Part shown: in pieces, positions 33,592 to 41,715 of the stretch
Numbering within the stretch: the stretch's first letter is position 1
How the letters are laid out: every line of letters begins with the position of its first letter
NCBI RefSeq assembly: GCF_012971745.1
Contig: NZ_CP048834.1
Location: 5,279,001 to 5,343,000, forward strand
Source: Starkeya sp. ORNL1
GTDB taxonomy: Bacteria > Pseudomonadota > Alphaproteobacteria > Rhizobiales > Xanthobacteraceae
Length of the DNA: 64,000 nt
Direction: 5' to 3'
The notes under the pieces: model-generated
What the model was told of the DNA's origin: nothing
What the model saw: only the letters and a program-made list of their open reading frames with translations
The model's database searches: none
Made by a program: the position numbers and the translations under genes

Positions 33592-34590
33592 TCACTTCCG
33601 CAGTTCCTTGCCGACGCCCTTGTTCACGAACTTCGTGGTGTAGGACGCCTTATAGTCGATATCGCCGCTCACCACCTTGGCCCGCACCATCTTGTCGAAG
33701 AAGCTCTTGATGTGGGCGTCGGTCATTGAGCCGATGCCGAGATTGAGCGCCTCGCCGGAATCGACGATGCCATACGCCTTCATCTTGTCGATGGAGAAGG
33801 CGATCATCTCATCCGTCATCTCCGGATTGTCTCGCCTGATCAGCGCATTGGCCTTGGCGTTGTCGCCATAGAGATAATTGTACCAGCCGATGATCGAGGC
33901 ATCGACGAAGCGCTGCACCAGGTCGGGGTTCTGCGCCACCAGTTCGGTGCGGGTCTCGATGGTGGTGGAATAGGTGTCGAACCCATAGTCCGCCAGCAGG
34001 AACAGCTTCGGCGTGAAGCCGCCCTGCTTCTCCACCGCATAAGGCTCGGAGGTGATGTAGCCCTGCATGGCGCTGTTCTTGTCGGCGAGGAATGGCGCGG
34101 CGTTGAAGGTGTAGGGCTTCACCTGCTTCTCGCTGAAGCCGTAATCCGCCACCAGCCACTGATAATAGGTGGCGATGCCTTCCTTGGAGACGAAGATGGT
34201 GCGGGTCTTCAGATCCTCGAACTTCGCCACGTCGGGATGGGCGAGGAAGACCTGCGGGTCCTTCTGGAAGATGGCGGCGACGATGACCGTCGGGATCTTC
34301 TCCTGCACCGAGGAAAAGGCCTGCAGCATGTTGGCGCCCATATAGAAATCGATCTTGCCGACGGGCAGCAGCAGGCGGTTATTGGCCTGCGGGCCGCCGG
34401 GCAGGATGGTGACGTCGAGGCCGTATTTCGCGTAGGTGCCGTCGACCACCGCCTGGTAGAAGCCGCCATGCTCGGCCTGCGCCACCCAATTGGTGCCGAA
34501 CGTCACCTTGTCAGCGGCCGAGGCGGGCCCGGCGAAGACGGCGAGACCCAGCGCGAGGAAGGCGGCGAGGGGGCGGAAGGCGAAGCGCAT
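33592..34590 (-). CDS. ABC transporter substrate-binding protein, NMT1/THI5-like
   Basis: 332 aa from ATG 34590, RBS AGGAGA. Signal peptide MRFAFRPLAAFLALGLAVFA, cleavage near ASA-A. The mature N-terminus (TNWVAQAEHGGFYQAVVDG, YGLDVTILPGGP) is the ThiY/RibY-type pattern of proteins binding pyrimidine, riboflavin or thiamine precursors. With the cytosine-deaminase-like enzyme this points to uptake of an N-heterocycle; exact ligand unknown. Confidence 0.88.
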   Translation of the reverse strand: MRFAFRPLAAFLALGLAVFAGPASAADKVTFGTNWVAQAEHGGFYQAVVDGTYAKYGLDVTILPGGPQANNRLLLPVGKIDFYMGANMLQAFSSVQEKIPTVIVAAIFQKDPQVFLAHPDVAKFEDLKTRTIFVSKEGIATYYQWLVADYGFSEKQVKPYTFNAAPFLADKNSAMQGYITSEPYAVEKQGGFTPKLFLLADYGFDTYSTTIETRTELVAQNPDLVQRFVDASIIGWYNYLYGDNAKANALIRRDNPEMTDEMIAFSIDKMKAYGIVDSGEALNLGIGSMTDAHIKSFFDKMVRAKVVSGDIDYKASYTTKFVNKGVGKELRK

Positions 34591-34670
34591 CAGCGTCTCC
34601 TGTCGGCGCAAAGCAGCGGGAAGCGGGGCGGTTGTGCCACCATATTAGGCGAGCGCAAAGCAGATGCACA

Positions 34671-34785
34671 TAGAGCCCCTTCCGTTCGGATGAATTCATC
34701 CGAACGATCAGAAAGTGCTCTATATTCAATACGATGGAGCATTTTCTTGTCGCAAAAGCGCTTCACTTTTGCGGAAAATGCGCTG
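34671..34785. repeat. Class E paired short palindromes, copy 3
   Basis: AGAGCCCCTTCCGTTCGGAT with inverted ATCCGAACGATCAGAAAG, then GAGCATTTTCTTGTCGCAAA with inverted TTTGCGGAAAATGC. Sits between the divergent binding-protein and RidA-like genes. Confidence 0.6.
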
Positions 34786-34837
34786 TCGGCCGGTGTCGCG
34801 GTTGCGATCCGATGACGTCATGCTTACCGTCGTTGTC

Positions 34838-35227
34838 ATGCTGCGTCATTTCATCCCCGCCGCCATCCGCAAGCCATTCGCCCGCTACAGCCATGCCGTG
34901 GAGATCCCGGCGGGCGCGCGGCTGCTGCTCATCTCCGGCCAGCTCGGCATCGGCGTCGATGATGCCGTGCCGGAGAGTGCGGAAGCGCAGGCCGATCTCT
35001 GCTTTCGCGCCATTGCCGCCTGCCTTGCGGAGGCCGGCATGGCACCGAGGGACATCGTGCGGCTGAACGCCTATGTCACGGATCGCGTTCATCTTCCCGC
35101 CTATATGGCGGCGCGCGACCGCTTCATCGCGGATCCGCCGCCAGCCTCGACATTGATGATCGTCTCCGGCTTCGCGCGCGAGGTGTTCAAGGTCGAAATA
35201 GAGGCGCTGGCGGCCAAGGTCGGCTAG
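34838..35227 (+). CDS. RidA/YjgF-family protein lacking the usual active-site Arg
   Basis: 129 aa from ATG 34838; an ATG at 34820 would add six residues. Fold motifs: FARYSHAVEIPAG, LLISGQLGIG, LAEAGMAPRDIVRLNAYVTD, and FKVEIEALA at the end. In RidA the imine-hydrolysing Arg lies in PARS; here the aligned stretch is PASTLMIV, with Ser. So it is probably not a classic enamine/imine deaminase. It lies upstream of a creatininase-type gene, ~98 bp apart, and next to an N-heterocycle importer. Confidence 0.82.
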   Translation: MLRHFIPAAIRKPFARYSHAVEIPAGARLLLISGQLGIGVDDAVPESAEAQADLCFRAIAACLAEAGMAPRDIVRLNAYVTDRVHLPAYMAARDRFIADPPPASTLMIVSGFAREVFKVEIEALAAKVG

Positions 35228-35324
35228 AGCCGGGCTTGAGCCACACTCAAGCATTGCTTGAGTTTTGCCATGGCCGGGCTTTATGACAGGCGCCAAGATA
35301 CAGTGTGCGGCTATTGGTGCCCAA

Positions 35325-36131
35325 ATGCCCCCGAAACGCTTCTGGACCGAACTGACCTGGCCCGACTTCGCCAATGGCGATACCGCGGAATGGATCGCCG
35401 TGCTGCCGGTGGCGGCGGTGGAGCAGCATGGTCCGCACCTTCCCGTCGGCGTCGACGCGATGATCGGGCAGGGCTATCTCGACGCGGCTATGGAATTGCT
35501 GCCGGACGATCTGCCGGCGGTGTTCCTGCCGATGCAGGCCATCGGCAAGTCGAACGAGCATGTCGGCTTTCCCGGGACGCTGTCGCTGTCCGCCGAGACG
35601 GTGATCCGCGCCTGGACCGAGATCGGCGAGAGCGTTCACCGCGCCGGGGTGCGCAAGCTGGTGCTGGTGAACTCGCACGGCGGCAATGTGCCGATGATCG
35701 ACATAGTGGCCCGCGATTTGCGCGCCCGGCTCGGCATGCTGGCGGTGACGATTTCCTGGCACCGCTTCGGCTATCCGGAAGGCCTGTTCAGCGAGCGCGA
35801 GCGGGTGCACGGCATCCATGCCGGTGGCATCGAGACGGCGCTGATGCAGGCGTTCCGCCCCGAAGTGGTGCGCACCGACAAGATCGCCGATTTCCCGGCG
35901 GCGACGCTCGGCATGGAGCAGGAATTCGCCTATCTGCGCGCCGGCACGCCGGCCGGCTTCGGCTGGATGGCGCAGGACATTTCGCCTGAGGGCGCCATCG
36001 GCGATGCCGGCGAGGGCACCGCCGAGAAGGGCGCCGCCTGCGCCAAGTTCGGCGCGCGGGCGTTCATCGAATTGCTGTCCGACGTGCACCGCTTCGAGCT
36101 GTCCCGCCTGTCGCCGGGGCCGCTGGGCTGA
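35325..36131 (+). CDS. Creatininase-family amidohydrolase
   Basis: 268 aa from ATG 35325 (MPPKRFW). Binuclear metal site as in creatininase: VEQHGPHLPVGVD (Glu, His, Asp), NSHGGNVP (His) and HAGGIETALM (Glu). The family hydrolyses creatinine, formamides of FAPy, or cyclic amides and also includes the mycofactocin peptidase MftE. With the importer and the deaminase-like enzyme it may open a cyclic amide. The last ~20 residues are not part of the core. Confidence 0.87.
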   Translation: MPPKRFWTELTWPDFANGDTAEWIAVLPVAAVEQHGPHLPVGVDAMIGQGYLDAAMELLPDDLPAVFLPMQAIGKSNEHVGFPGTLSLSAETVIRAWTEIGESVHRAGVRKLVLVNSHGGNVPMIDIVARDLRARLGMLAVTISWHRFGYPEGLFSERERVHGIHAGGIETALMQAFRPEVVRTDKIADFPAATLGMEQEFAYLRAGTPAGFGWMAQDISPEGAIGDAGEGTAEKGAACAKFGARAFIELLSDVHRFELSRLSPGPLG

Positions 36132-36148
36132 GCGTGGCTCTGCTTGAG

Positions 36149-36250
36149 CATCTTTCGAGGCCCGGCTTTGCCGGGCACCTCAGGATGAGGTTGCTCGTAA
36201 AAATGAACCTCATCCTGAGGCGAGAGCGCAGCGAGCCTCGAAGGATGCTC
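36149..36250. repeat. Class A palindromic repeat, copy 3
   Basis: GCATCTTTCGAGGCCCGG..GGGCACCTCAGGATGAGG and the inverted CCTCATCCTGAGGCGAGAG..CTCGAAGGATGC. Between convergent genes, where a bidirectional transcription stop would fit. Confidence 0.8.
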
Positions 36251-36260
36251 AAGCCGAGTG

Positions 36261-36626
36261 TCACTCGCACATCGTAAGCGTCACCGGGTCGGCATTGGCC
36301 GGCAGCAATTCCCCCATCAGCCGGCACGTCCCAGAGTAACAAACGCTCCAGTCCGCCGTCGCGCCCGAGCGGCGCAGTTCGACGGCTTGCTGGGGCGGCA
36401 GCTTCGGCGTCCAGTGCCAGGTGCCATCCCTCAGCACCGCATCGTCCGCTGGGTCCATGCCGGCGCCGGAGCCTTGTATGCGGGCCTCGGTGATGACGAG
36501 GCCGGCCGGCGTCGCGCGCCAGTCCTCCTCCCAGCGGGTCTTCTGCACCGAATGCGTCCACACCAGCGTGACCACCGCGGCGAGCTTCACCGTGGTGCCG
36601 GCAGCAGTGAGGCAGACGAGGCTCAT
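36261..36626 (-). CDS. DUF1850 protein
   Basis: 121 aa from ATG 36626. Family signature is strong: VWTHSVQKTRWEEDW, then ARIQGSGAGMDP and a C-terminal WSVCYSGTC. The N-terminus (MSLVCLTAAGTTVKLA) is weakly hydrophobic but no clean signal peptide. DUF1850 genes normally sit beside TAXI-type TRAP transporter genes, and here it is 58 bp downstream of a TAXI binding protein. Exact role unknown. Confidence 0.85.
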   Translation of the reverse strand: MSLVCLTAAGTTVKLAAVVTLVWTHSVQKTRWEEDWRATPAGLVITEARIQGSGAGMDPADDAVLRDGTWHWTPKLPPQQAVELRRSGATADWSVCYSGTCRLMGELLPANADPVTLTMCE

Positions 36627-36684
36627 GCGGTGGCCGGCGCGGTGGGGGGCATCTTCCAAGGCGACGGGTGGTGGGCGATCAGCC

Positions 36685-37647
36685 TCAGAGCCCGACGCCC
36701 CTTTCCTTGTAATAGCGCACCGCACCCGGATGCAGCGGCACTGGGGAGCCCTTGGCGGCGTCCTCCAGCTTGATCGAGCGCGCAGCGGCCTGGGCGGCGG
36801 CCATTTCCGGCAGGTTCTCGAACATCGCCTTGGTCATCTCATAGACCAGGTCGTCATTGGCATCGGCGCGGGTGACGAGGAAGTTCTGCACCGCGGCGGT
36901 GGAGATCGGCGTGTCCTGCCCGGAATAGGTGCCAGCCGGAATGGTCACGGCCTGGTAGGGGACGCCGACCTTGGCGATGACCGCGGCCGGCACCTCGACC
37001 ACGGTGATCGGCACCGAGGTGGCGAGATCCTTGATCGAGGCGACGCCGAGACCGGCCGATTGCAGCGTGGCGTCGAGCTGGCGGTTCTTCATCAGCTCCA
37101 CGGATTCGGCAAAAGGCAGATACTCCACCTTGCCGAGGTCCTCGTACTTGATACCGGCGGCCTTGAGGATGGCGCGGGCGTTCAGTTCGGTGCCGGACTT
37201 CGGCGCGCCGACAGAGAGCCGCTTGCCCTTGAGGTCGGCGAGCGTCTTGATGCCGCTTTCCTTGGAGGCGACGATCTGGATGTAGTTCGGATAGATGCCG
37301 GCGATGGCGCGCAGCTTGCCGAGCTTGGTCTTGAAGCCGGCCTCCTCATTGCCCGCCCACGCCTGGGCGAGGCTGTCGGCCAGCGTGAAGGCGACCTCGC
37401 CCTTGCCCTGCTGGATCAGGTTGAGATTCTCGACAGAGGCCTTGGTCGCCTGCACCGATGGGCGCACATCCGGGATCTTGTCGGCATAGATCTTGGCCAG
37501 CGCGACGCCGAGCGGATAATAGACGCCGGAGGTGCCGCCGGTGAGCACATTGATGATTTCCGAGGCCCTCGCCGACGCCAGTGCTGAGAGTGCGAGCACC
37601 GCGGCGAGCGCCGCCGTCCTGATGCGGACCATCCTGATGCCGACCAT
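36685..37647 (-). CDS. TAXI-family TRAP substrate-binding protein
   Basis: 320 aa. Signal peptide MVGIRMVRIRTAALAAVLAL, cleavage near ARASE. TAXI motifs: TGGTSGVYYPLGVALAKIY, LKGKRLSVGAPKSGTELNARAIL, and HPGAVRYYKERG at the end. TAXI proteins deliver carboxylates (for example glutamate/2-oxoglutarate) to a fused TRAP permease. No permease gene is in the window on either side, so the transporter is incomplete here. Confidence 0.9.
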   Translation of the reverse strand: MVGIRMVRIRTAALAAVLALSALASARASEIINVLTGGTSGVYYPLGVALAKIYADKIPDVRPSVQATKASVENLNLIQQGKGEVAFTLADSLAQAWAGNEEAGFKTKLGKLRAIAGIYPNYIQIVASKESGIKTLADLKGKRLSVGAPKSGTELNARAILKAAGIKYEDLGKVEYLPFAESVELMKNRQLDATLQSAGLGVASIKDLATSVPITVVEVPAAVIAKVGVPYQAVTIPAGTYSGQDTPISTAAVQNFLVTRADANDDLVYEMTKAMFENLPEMAAAQAAARSIKLEDAAKGSPVPLHPGAVRYYKERGVGL

Positions 37648-37792
37648 CTCGATTCCTCCCCGAAAGCGTAACCCGAACCGGCTCTTGGCGGCCGGCGTTT
37701 TGCGAAAGAGTAGCGAGGCGCGCTGGAATGGCGAGGGGGAATTTCGAAGGGGCGTGAAATTGCTGAGGAAAGAGCGGGTTGTGCGGCGATGG

Positions 37793-37892
37793 GCATCCTT
37801 CGAGGCTCACTGCGTTCGCACCTCGGGATGACGTTGCTTTTAATAACCACGTCATCCTGAGATGCCGGCCAGCGGCCGGCCTCGAAGGATGC
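37793..37892. repeat. Class A palindromic repeat, copy 4
   Basis: GCATCCTTCGAGGCTCAC..CACCTCGGGATGACG and inverted CGTCATCCTGAGATGCCGG..CCTCGAAGGATGC. Part of the 323-bp gap 37648-37970, which also contains a short class C-like hairpin (ATGGCCGGGACGAG.. at about 37919-37943) and no gene. Confidence 0.8.
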
Positions 37893-37970
37893 TGAAGCAG
37901 ATCAACCCCAGAACGAAAATGGCCGGGACGAGCCCGGCCATCACGCGTCTCGAACTGAATACGCCGAAGA

Positions 37971-38501
37971 CTACTTCTTCGCGCCAGCCGCGATCGACTT
38001 GCGGATGATGTCCTTGGCGAGCTCCGGGGGTGCCCAGTCGGCGACCGAGACCTTCTTGCCGGGCTCGAGATCCTTGTAGTGGGTGAAGAAGTGCGCCACC
38101 TGCTCGATGACCAGCGGCGGCAGTTCGCTATAGCTGCGCACTCCGGCATAGAAGGGGTGCACGCGGTCGGCCGGCACGGCGAGGATCTTCTCGTCGGCGC
38201 CCTTCTCGTCCGTCATCATCAAGACTCCGATCGGACGGCACGGCACTACGCAGCCCGGCACCAGCGAGACCGGGGCCAGCACCAGCACGTCGAGCGGGTC
38301 GCCGTCATCGGCCAGCGTCTGCGGGATGAAGCCGTAATTGCCGGGATAGAACATCGCGGTGTGCAGGAAGCGGTCGACCATCAGGGCGCCGGAATCCTTG
38401 TCGAGCTCATACTTCACCGGCTGCCCGCCGAGCGGGATCTCGATGAAGGCGTGGATCTCATCCGGCGGGTTGTCTCCGGCCGTGACGCGCGAAATGTCCA
38501 T
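37971..38501 (-). CDS. ppa: Inorganic pyrophosphatase
   Basis: 176 aa, family I soluble enzyme (usual 170-180 aa). Key motifs: KYELDKDSGALMVDR, YPGNYGFIPQT, DDGDPLDVLVL (metal-binding Asp cluster D-x-D-P-x-D), and THYKDLEPGKKV. Hydrolyses PPi to two phosphates in the cytosol. Divergent from the zinc-uptake operon with a 259-bp gap; Zur boxes are closer to the zinc genes. Confidence 0.95.
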   Translation of the reverse strand: MDISRVTAGDNPPDEIHAFIEIPLGGQPVKYELDKDSGALMVDRFLHTAMFYPGNYGFIPQTLADDGDPLDVLVLAPVSLVPGCVVPCRPIGVLMMTDEKGADEKILAVPADRVHPFYAGVRSYSELPPLVIEQVAHFFTHYKDLEPGKKVSVADWAPPELAKDIIRKSIAAGAKK

Positions 38502-38680
38502 ATCAATGGGCTCCGAAGGGCGTGGTTTTCCGAAAGCGGGGGCGTCGCAGGGGTCCGGCCGAGCGTCCGGAACGAAGTGGCGCTTCCTATATGTCGCGGG
38601 AGAGGCGGCGTCGAGGTGCTGCACCGCATCAATTCGGCGCAGGGCTAACGCAAGCGGTTGCCGGGTATGGCAAAGTTGGC

Positions 38681-38695
38681 TGATACAACATATCA
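38681..38695. promoter_or_regulatory. Zur box 1: TGATACAACATATCA
   Basis: Imperfect palindrome TGATA-CAACA-TATCA with perfect 5-bp arms, matching the alphaproteobacterial Zur pattern. The 16-bp stretch 38681-38696 is the exact reverse complement of 38715-38730. Confidence 0.8.
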
Positions 38696-38715
38696 AACGG
38701 CTGGACAGGGCGAAT

Positions 38716-38730
38716 TGATATGTTGTATCA
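38716..38730. promoter_or_regulatory. Zur box 2: TGATATGTTGTATCA
   Basis: Same palindrome in the opposite orientation, centre-to-centre 35 bp from box 1 and 31 bp before the small His-rich ORF. Two boxes at ~3.3 helical turns put bound Zur dimers on about the same DNA face. Confidence 0.82.
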
Positions 38731-38760
38731 CTCCGCTCGCCACCGGCTTGCGGAGACCGC

Positions 38761-38994
38761 ATGAGCAACGCGCCGACCCTTGTTTCGCCTCGCATTCCCA
38801 CCGGCGGACACGACCGTGATCATGACCACGGACATCCGCACAGCCATGCGCCCGCGGCCAGGAACGTGCACCGCGCCTCGGTGCCGCCCTCGCTGCTGCG
38901 CGCTTCGCTATTGCAGCGGCTCGCGGTGGCGCTGCCCGTCGCCATTGTCGTCTGGGTGCTCGCCTTGTGGGTGATCTATGGAGGCGCGTCATGA
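38761..38994 (+). CDS. Small His-rich single-pass membrane protein leading the zinc operon
   Basis: 77 aa. N-terminal soluble part with a dense metal-binding stretch (HDRDHDHGHPHSH, residues ~17-29), a linker, then one hydrophobic segment near the C-terminus (LAVALPVAIVVWVLALWVIY) ending GGAS. Overlaps the ATPase gene by ATGA, so it is translated with it. Position under two Zur boxes and the histidines point to zinc capture or sensing at the inner membrane. No family name is known to me. The topology would place the His region on the side opposite the short tail. Confidence 0.75.
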   Translation: MSNAPTLVSPRIPTGGHDRDHDHGHPHSHAPAARNVHRASVPPSLLRASLLQRLAVALPVAIVVWVLALWVIYGGAS

Positions 38995-39734
38995 GCGTGC
39001 TGGCATTTCGCGACCTCACGCTCGGCTATGACCGCCATCCGGCGGTGCACCATCTCGACGGCGAGGTGAAGGACGGCGCGCTGCTCGCGGTGTGCGGGCC
39101 GAACGGCGCCGGCAAGTCGACGCTGCTGAAGGGGATTGCCGGCGCGCTGCGCCCGCTCTCCGGCACCATCAATCGTACCGCGTTTTCGGCAGAGGAGATC
39201 GCCTATCTGCCGCAGGCGGCCGAACTCGACCGCAGCTTTCCGATCCCGGTCTATGACCTCGTCGCCATGGGGCTGTGGCATCGCCTCGGCCTGTTCGGCG
39301 GGGTGAAGCGCGCCGACCGCGAGAAGATCGAAGCGGCGATTTCCGCTGTCGGGCTGGAGGGCTTCGAGGCGCGCCCGGTCGGCACGCTGTCCGGGGGGCA
39401 GATGCAGCGCGCGCTGTTCGCCCGCCTGCTGCTCCAGGACGCGAGGCTGATCCTGCTGGACGAGCCCTTCACCGCGCTCGATGCCGGCACCGTCGCCGAC
39501 CTCGTGGCGCTGATCGAGCGCTGGAACGGCGAGGGCCGCACCGTGATCGCCGTGCTGCACGACATGGATCTGGTGCGCGAGCATTTCCGCGAGGTGCTGC
39601 TGCTGGCGCGCTCCAAGGTGGCCTGGGGCACGACCGCCGAAGTGCTGACGGCCGAGAACCTGCTGCAGGCGCGGCGCATGTGCGAGGCCTGGGACGAAGC
39701 CGCCCACGCCTGCGCGCCGGGGATCGCGGCATGA
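38991..39734 (+). CDS. znuC: Zinc ABC transporter ATP-binding protein (ZnuC/AztA-like)
   Basis: 247 aa. Walker A GPNGAGKSTLL, Q-loop YLPQAAELD, signature LSGGQMQR, Walker B LILLDEPFTALD, H-loop LHDMD. Metal-type (FecE/ZnuC) subfamily. ATGA overlaps at both ends with the small His-rich gene and the permease. Gene order is ATPase, permease, binding protein. Confidence 0.9.
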   Translation: MSVLAFRDLTLGYDRHPAVHHLDGEVKDGALLAVCGPNGAGKSTLLKGIAGALRPLSGTINRTAFSAEEIAYLPQAAELDRSFPIPVYDLVAMGLWHRLGLFGGVKRADREKIEAAISAVGLEGFEARPVGTLSGGQMQRALFARLLLQDARLILLDEPFTALDAGTVADLVALIERWNGEGRTVIAVLHDMDLVREHFREVLLLARSKVAWGTTAEVLTAENLLQARRMCEAWDEAAHACAPGIAA

Positions 39735-40603
39735 ACCTCTATGATCTCCTGATCGCGCCGTTCGCCGAGTTCGATTTCATGCGCCGGGCGCTGGTCGGCG
39801 TGCTTGCGCTCGCCGCCGGCGCCGGGCCGATCGGCGTGCTCTTGATGCTGCGACGCATGAGTCTCACCGGCGACGCCATGGCCCATGCCATTTTGCCCGG
39901 CGCGGCGGTCGGCTTTCTCGCCGCCGGGCTCAACCTGTTCGCCATGACCGCGGGCGGGCTGGTGGCGGGCTTCGCGGTGGCGCTGGGCGCAGGCGCGGTG
40001 GCCCGCGCTACCGACATGAAGGAGGACGCGGCGCTCGCCGCCTTCTACCTCACCTCGCTGGCGCTCGGCGTGATGCTGGTCTCGCTGCGCGGCTCCAATG
40101 TCGACCTGTTGCACGTGCTGTTCGGCACCGTGCTGGCGCTCGACGACGCGACGCTGCTGCTCATCGTCTCCATCAGTTCCATCACCGTGCTGATGCTCGC
40201 CGTGCTGTGGCGCCCCTTGGTGCTGGAATGCGTCGATCCCGGCTTCCTGCGCTCGGTCAGCCGGGCGGGCGCGCCCTCGCACCTCGCTTTCCTGGGCCTG
40301 GTGGTGCTGAACCTGGTCGGCGGCTTCCATGCATTGGGCACGCTGCTTGCGGTCGGGCTGATGATGCTGCCGGCCGCCGCCGCCCGCTTCTGGGTGCGCG
40401 ACCTCACCTCGATGGTCGCGCTGGCGAGCCTGATCGCCGCCGGCTCCGGCGCGGTGGGATTGCTGGTCTCCTATCATTCCGGCGCGCCTTCCGGGCCCGC
40501 CATCATCCTCGTCGCCGGCGGCGCTTACGCGCTGTCCGTCTTTCTCGGGCCGGTCGGCGGGCTCATTCCCCGCCTCGCGCCGCGCCGCCATCTCGAAGCC
40601 TGA
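39731..40603 (+). CDS. znuB: Zinc ABC transporter permease (ZnuB/AztB-like)
   Basis: 290 aa, ABC3 family, about eight membrane segments. Signature LLMLRRMSLTGDAMAHAILPG (the conserved 'S..GDAMSHA' loop) and LLAVGLMMLPAAAAR near the end. Transfers Zn(II), or less probably Mn(II), across the inner membrane. Confidence 0.9.
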   Translation: MNLYDLLIAPFAEFDFMRRALVGVLALAAGAGPIGVLLMLRRMSLTGDAMAHAILPGAAVGFLAAGLNLFAMTAGGLVAGFAVALGAGAVARATDMKEDAALAAFYLTSLALGVMLVSLRGSNVDLLHVLFGTVLALDDATLLLIVSISSITVLMLAVLWRPLVLECVDPGFLRSVSRAGAPSHLAFLGLVVLNLVGGFHALGTLLAVGLMMLPAAAARFWVRDLTSMVALASLIAAGSGAVGLLVSYHSGAPSGPAIILVAGGAYALSVFLGPVGGLIPRLAPRRHLEA

Positions 40604-40621
40604 ATCACCACAGGAGTTCGC

Positions 40622-41581
40622 ATGATTTCCCGCAGAACCGCTCTGGCCGTCGCCTTCGCCGCGGCGCTCGTCTCGCCGGCCGCCGCCCAGTCCGCGGCGC
40701 CCCAATCTGCCGCATCCCCGCTGCCGGTGGTCGCCACCTTCTCCATCCTCGGCGATATCGTGAAGCAGGTCGGCGGCGATCGCGTCGCGGTTAAGACCCT
40801 GGTCGGGCCGGACGGCGACACCCACGTCTATCAGCCGACGCCGGCGGATGCGAAGGCGGTGGCCGGTGCGGTCATCGTGTTCGAGAACGGCCTCGGGCTC
40901 GAGGGCTGGATGGAACGCCTCACCAAGGCCTCCGGCGGCAAGGCCGAGCTGGTGGTGGTGACGGAGGGGGTGACCCCGCGCTACCGCACCAAAAGCGAGC
41001 CGCAGGACGACGACGAGGCGGACGCCTCCGCGCACAAGAGCCACGACCATGGCGCGCTCGATCCGCACGCCTGGCAGTCGGTGAAGAACGTGCAGATCTA
41101 TGCCCGCAATATCCGCGACGCGCTGATCGCCGCCGACCCTGCCGGCAAGGACGCCTATAATGCGCAGGCCGACGCCTATCTCGCCAAGCTCGCCGATCTC
41201 GACAGGGAAGTAAGCGAGACCATGGCCCGCATTCCCGTCGGCCAGCGTCGCATCATCACCTCGCACGATGCCTTCGGCTATTTCGGCCAGGCCTATGGGC
41301 TGACGCTGCTTGCGCCGCAAGGCGTCTCCACCGATACCGAGGCGTCCGCCAAGGACGTCGCCCGGATCATCCGCCAGATCAAGGCGGATAAGATCCCGGC
41401 GGTGTTCCTGGAGAACATTTCCGATCCGCGGCTTGCCGAGCGCATCGCCAAGGAGTCCGGGGCCAAGGTCGGCGGCACGCTCTATTCCGACGCGCTGTCC
41501 GATGACAAAGGCCCGGCGAGCACCTACATCGACCTGATGCGCAACAATATCCGCGAATTCTCGGCCGCGCTGTCGAGCTGA
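40622..41581 (+). CDS. znuA: Zinc ABC transporter substrate-binding protein (ZnuA/AztC-like)
   Basis: 319 aa. Signal peptide [22 protein letters not shown]. Cluster A-I metal ligands: His in [10 protein letters not shown], His in LDPHAWQS, His in TSHDAFGYF, and Asp in LYSDALS. A short His/Asp loop ([16 protein letters not shown]) precedes the second ligand; it is much shorter than in E. coli ZnuA. RBS AGGAG 6 bases before ATG. Last gene of the operon. Confidence 0.9.
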   Translation: MISRRTALAVAFAAALVSPAAAQSAAPQSAASPLPVVATFSILGDIVKQVGGDRVAVKTLVGPDGDTHVYQPTPADAKAVAGAVIVFENGLGLEGWMERLTKASGGKAELVVVTEGVTPRYRTKSEPQDDDEADASAHKSHDHGALDPHAWQSVKNVQIYARNIRDALIAADPAGKDAYNAQADAYLAKLADLDREVSETMARIPVGQRRIITSHDAFGYFGQAYGLTLLAPQGVSTDTEASAKDVARIIRQIKADKIPAVFLENISDPRLAERIAKESGAKVGGTLYSDALSDDKGPASTYIDLMRNNIREFSAALSS

Positions 41582-41607
41582 GCAGTTCGCCTTCAATAGT
41601 CGTCAGT

Positions 41608-41690
41608 CGTCATGGCCGGGCTTGTCCCGGCCATCCACGAACGCTCCCAGCCAAGGACGTGGATGCCCGGGACAAGCCCGGGCATGACGT
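41608..41690. repeat. Class C palindromic repeat, copy 3
   Basis: GTCATGGCCGGGCTTGTCCC..CCATCCACG and inverted CGTGGATGCCCGGGACAAG..GGCATGACG, filling the gap before the GTPase gene. No Zur box is visible here, so the GTPase may rely on read-through from the zinc operon. Confidence 0.75.
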
Positions 41691-41715
41691 TTGTGGAGAC
41701 ATATCGAGGTTTATC

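Noticed and set aside
39251..41596. 781-codon minus-strand frame across the zinc operon
   Set aside because: Antisense to znuC, znuB and znuA-like genes with full motif sets.
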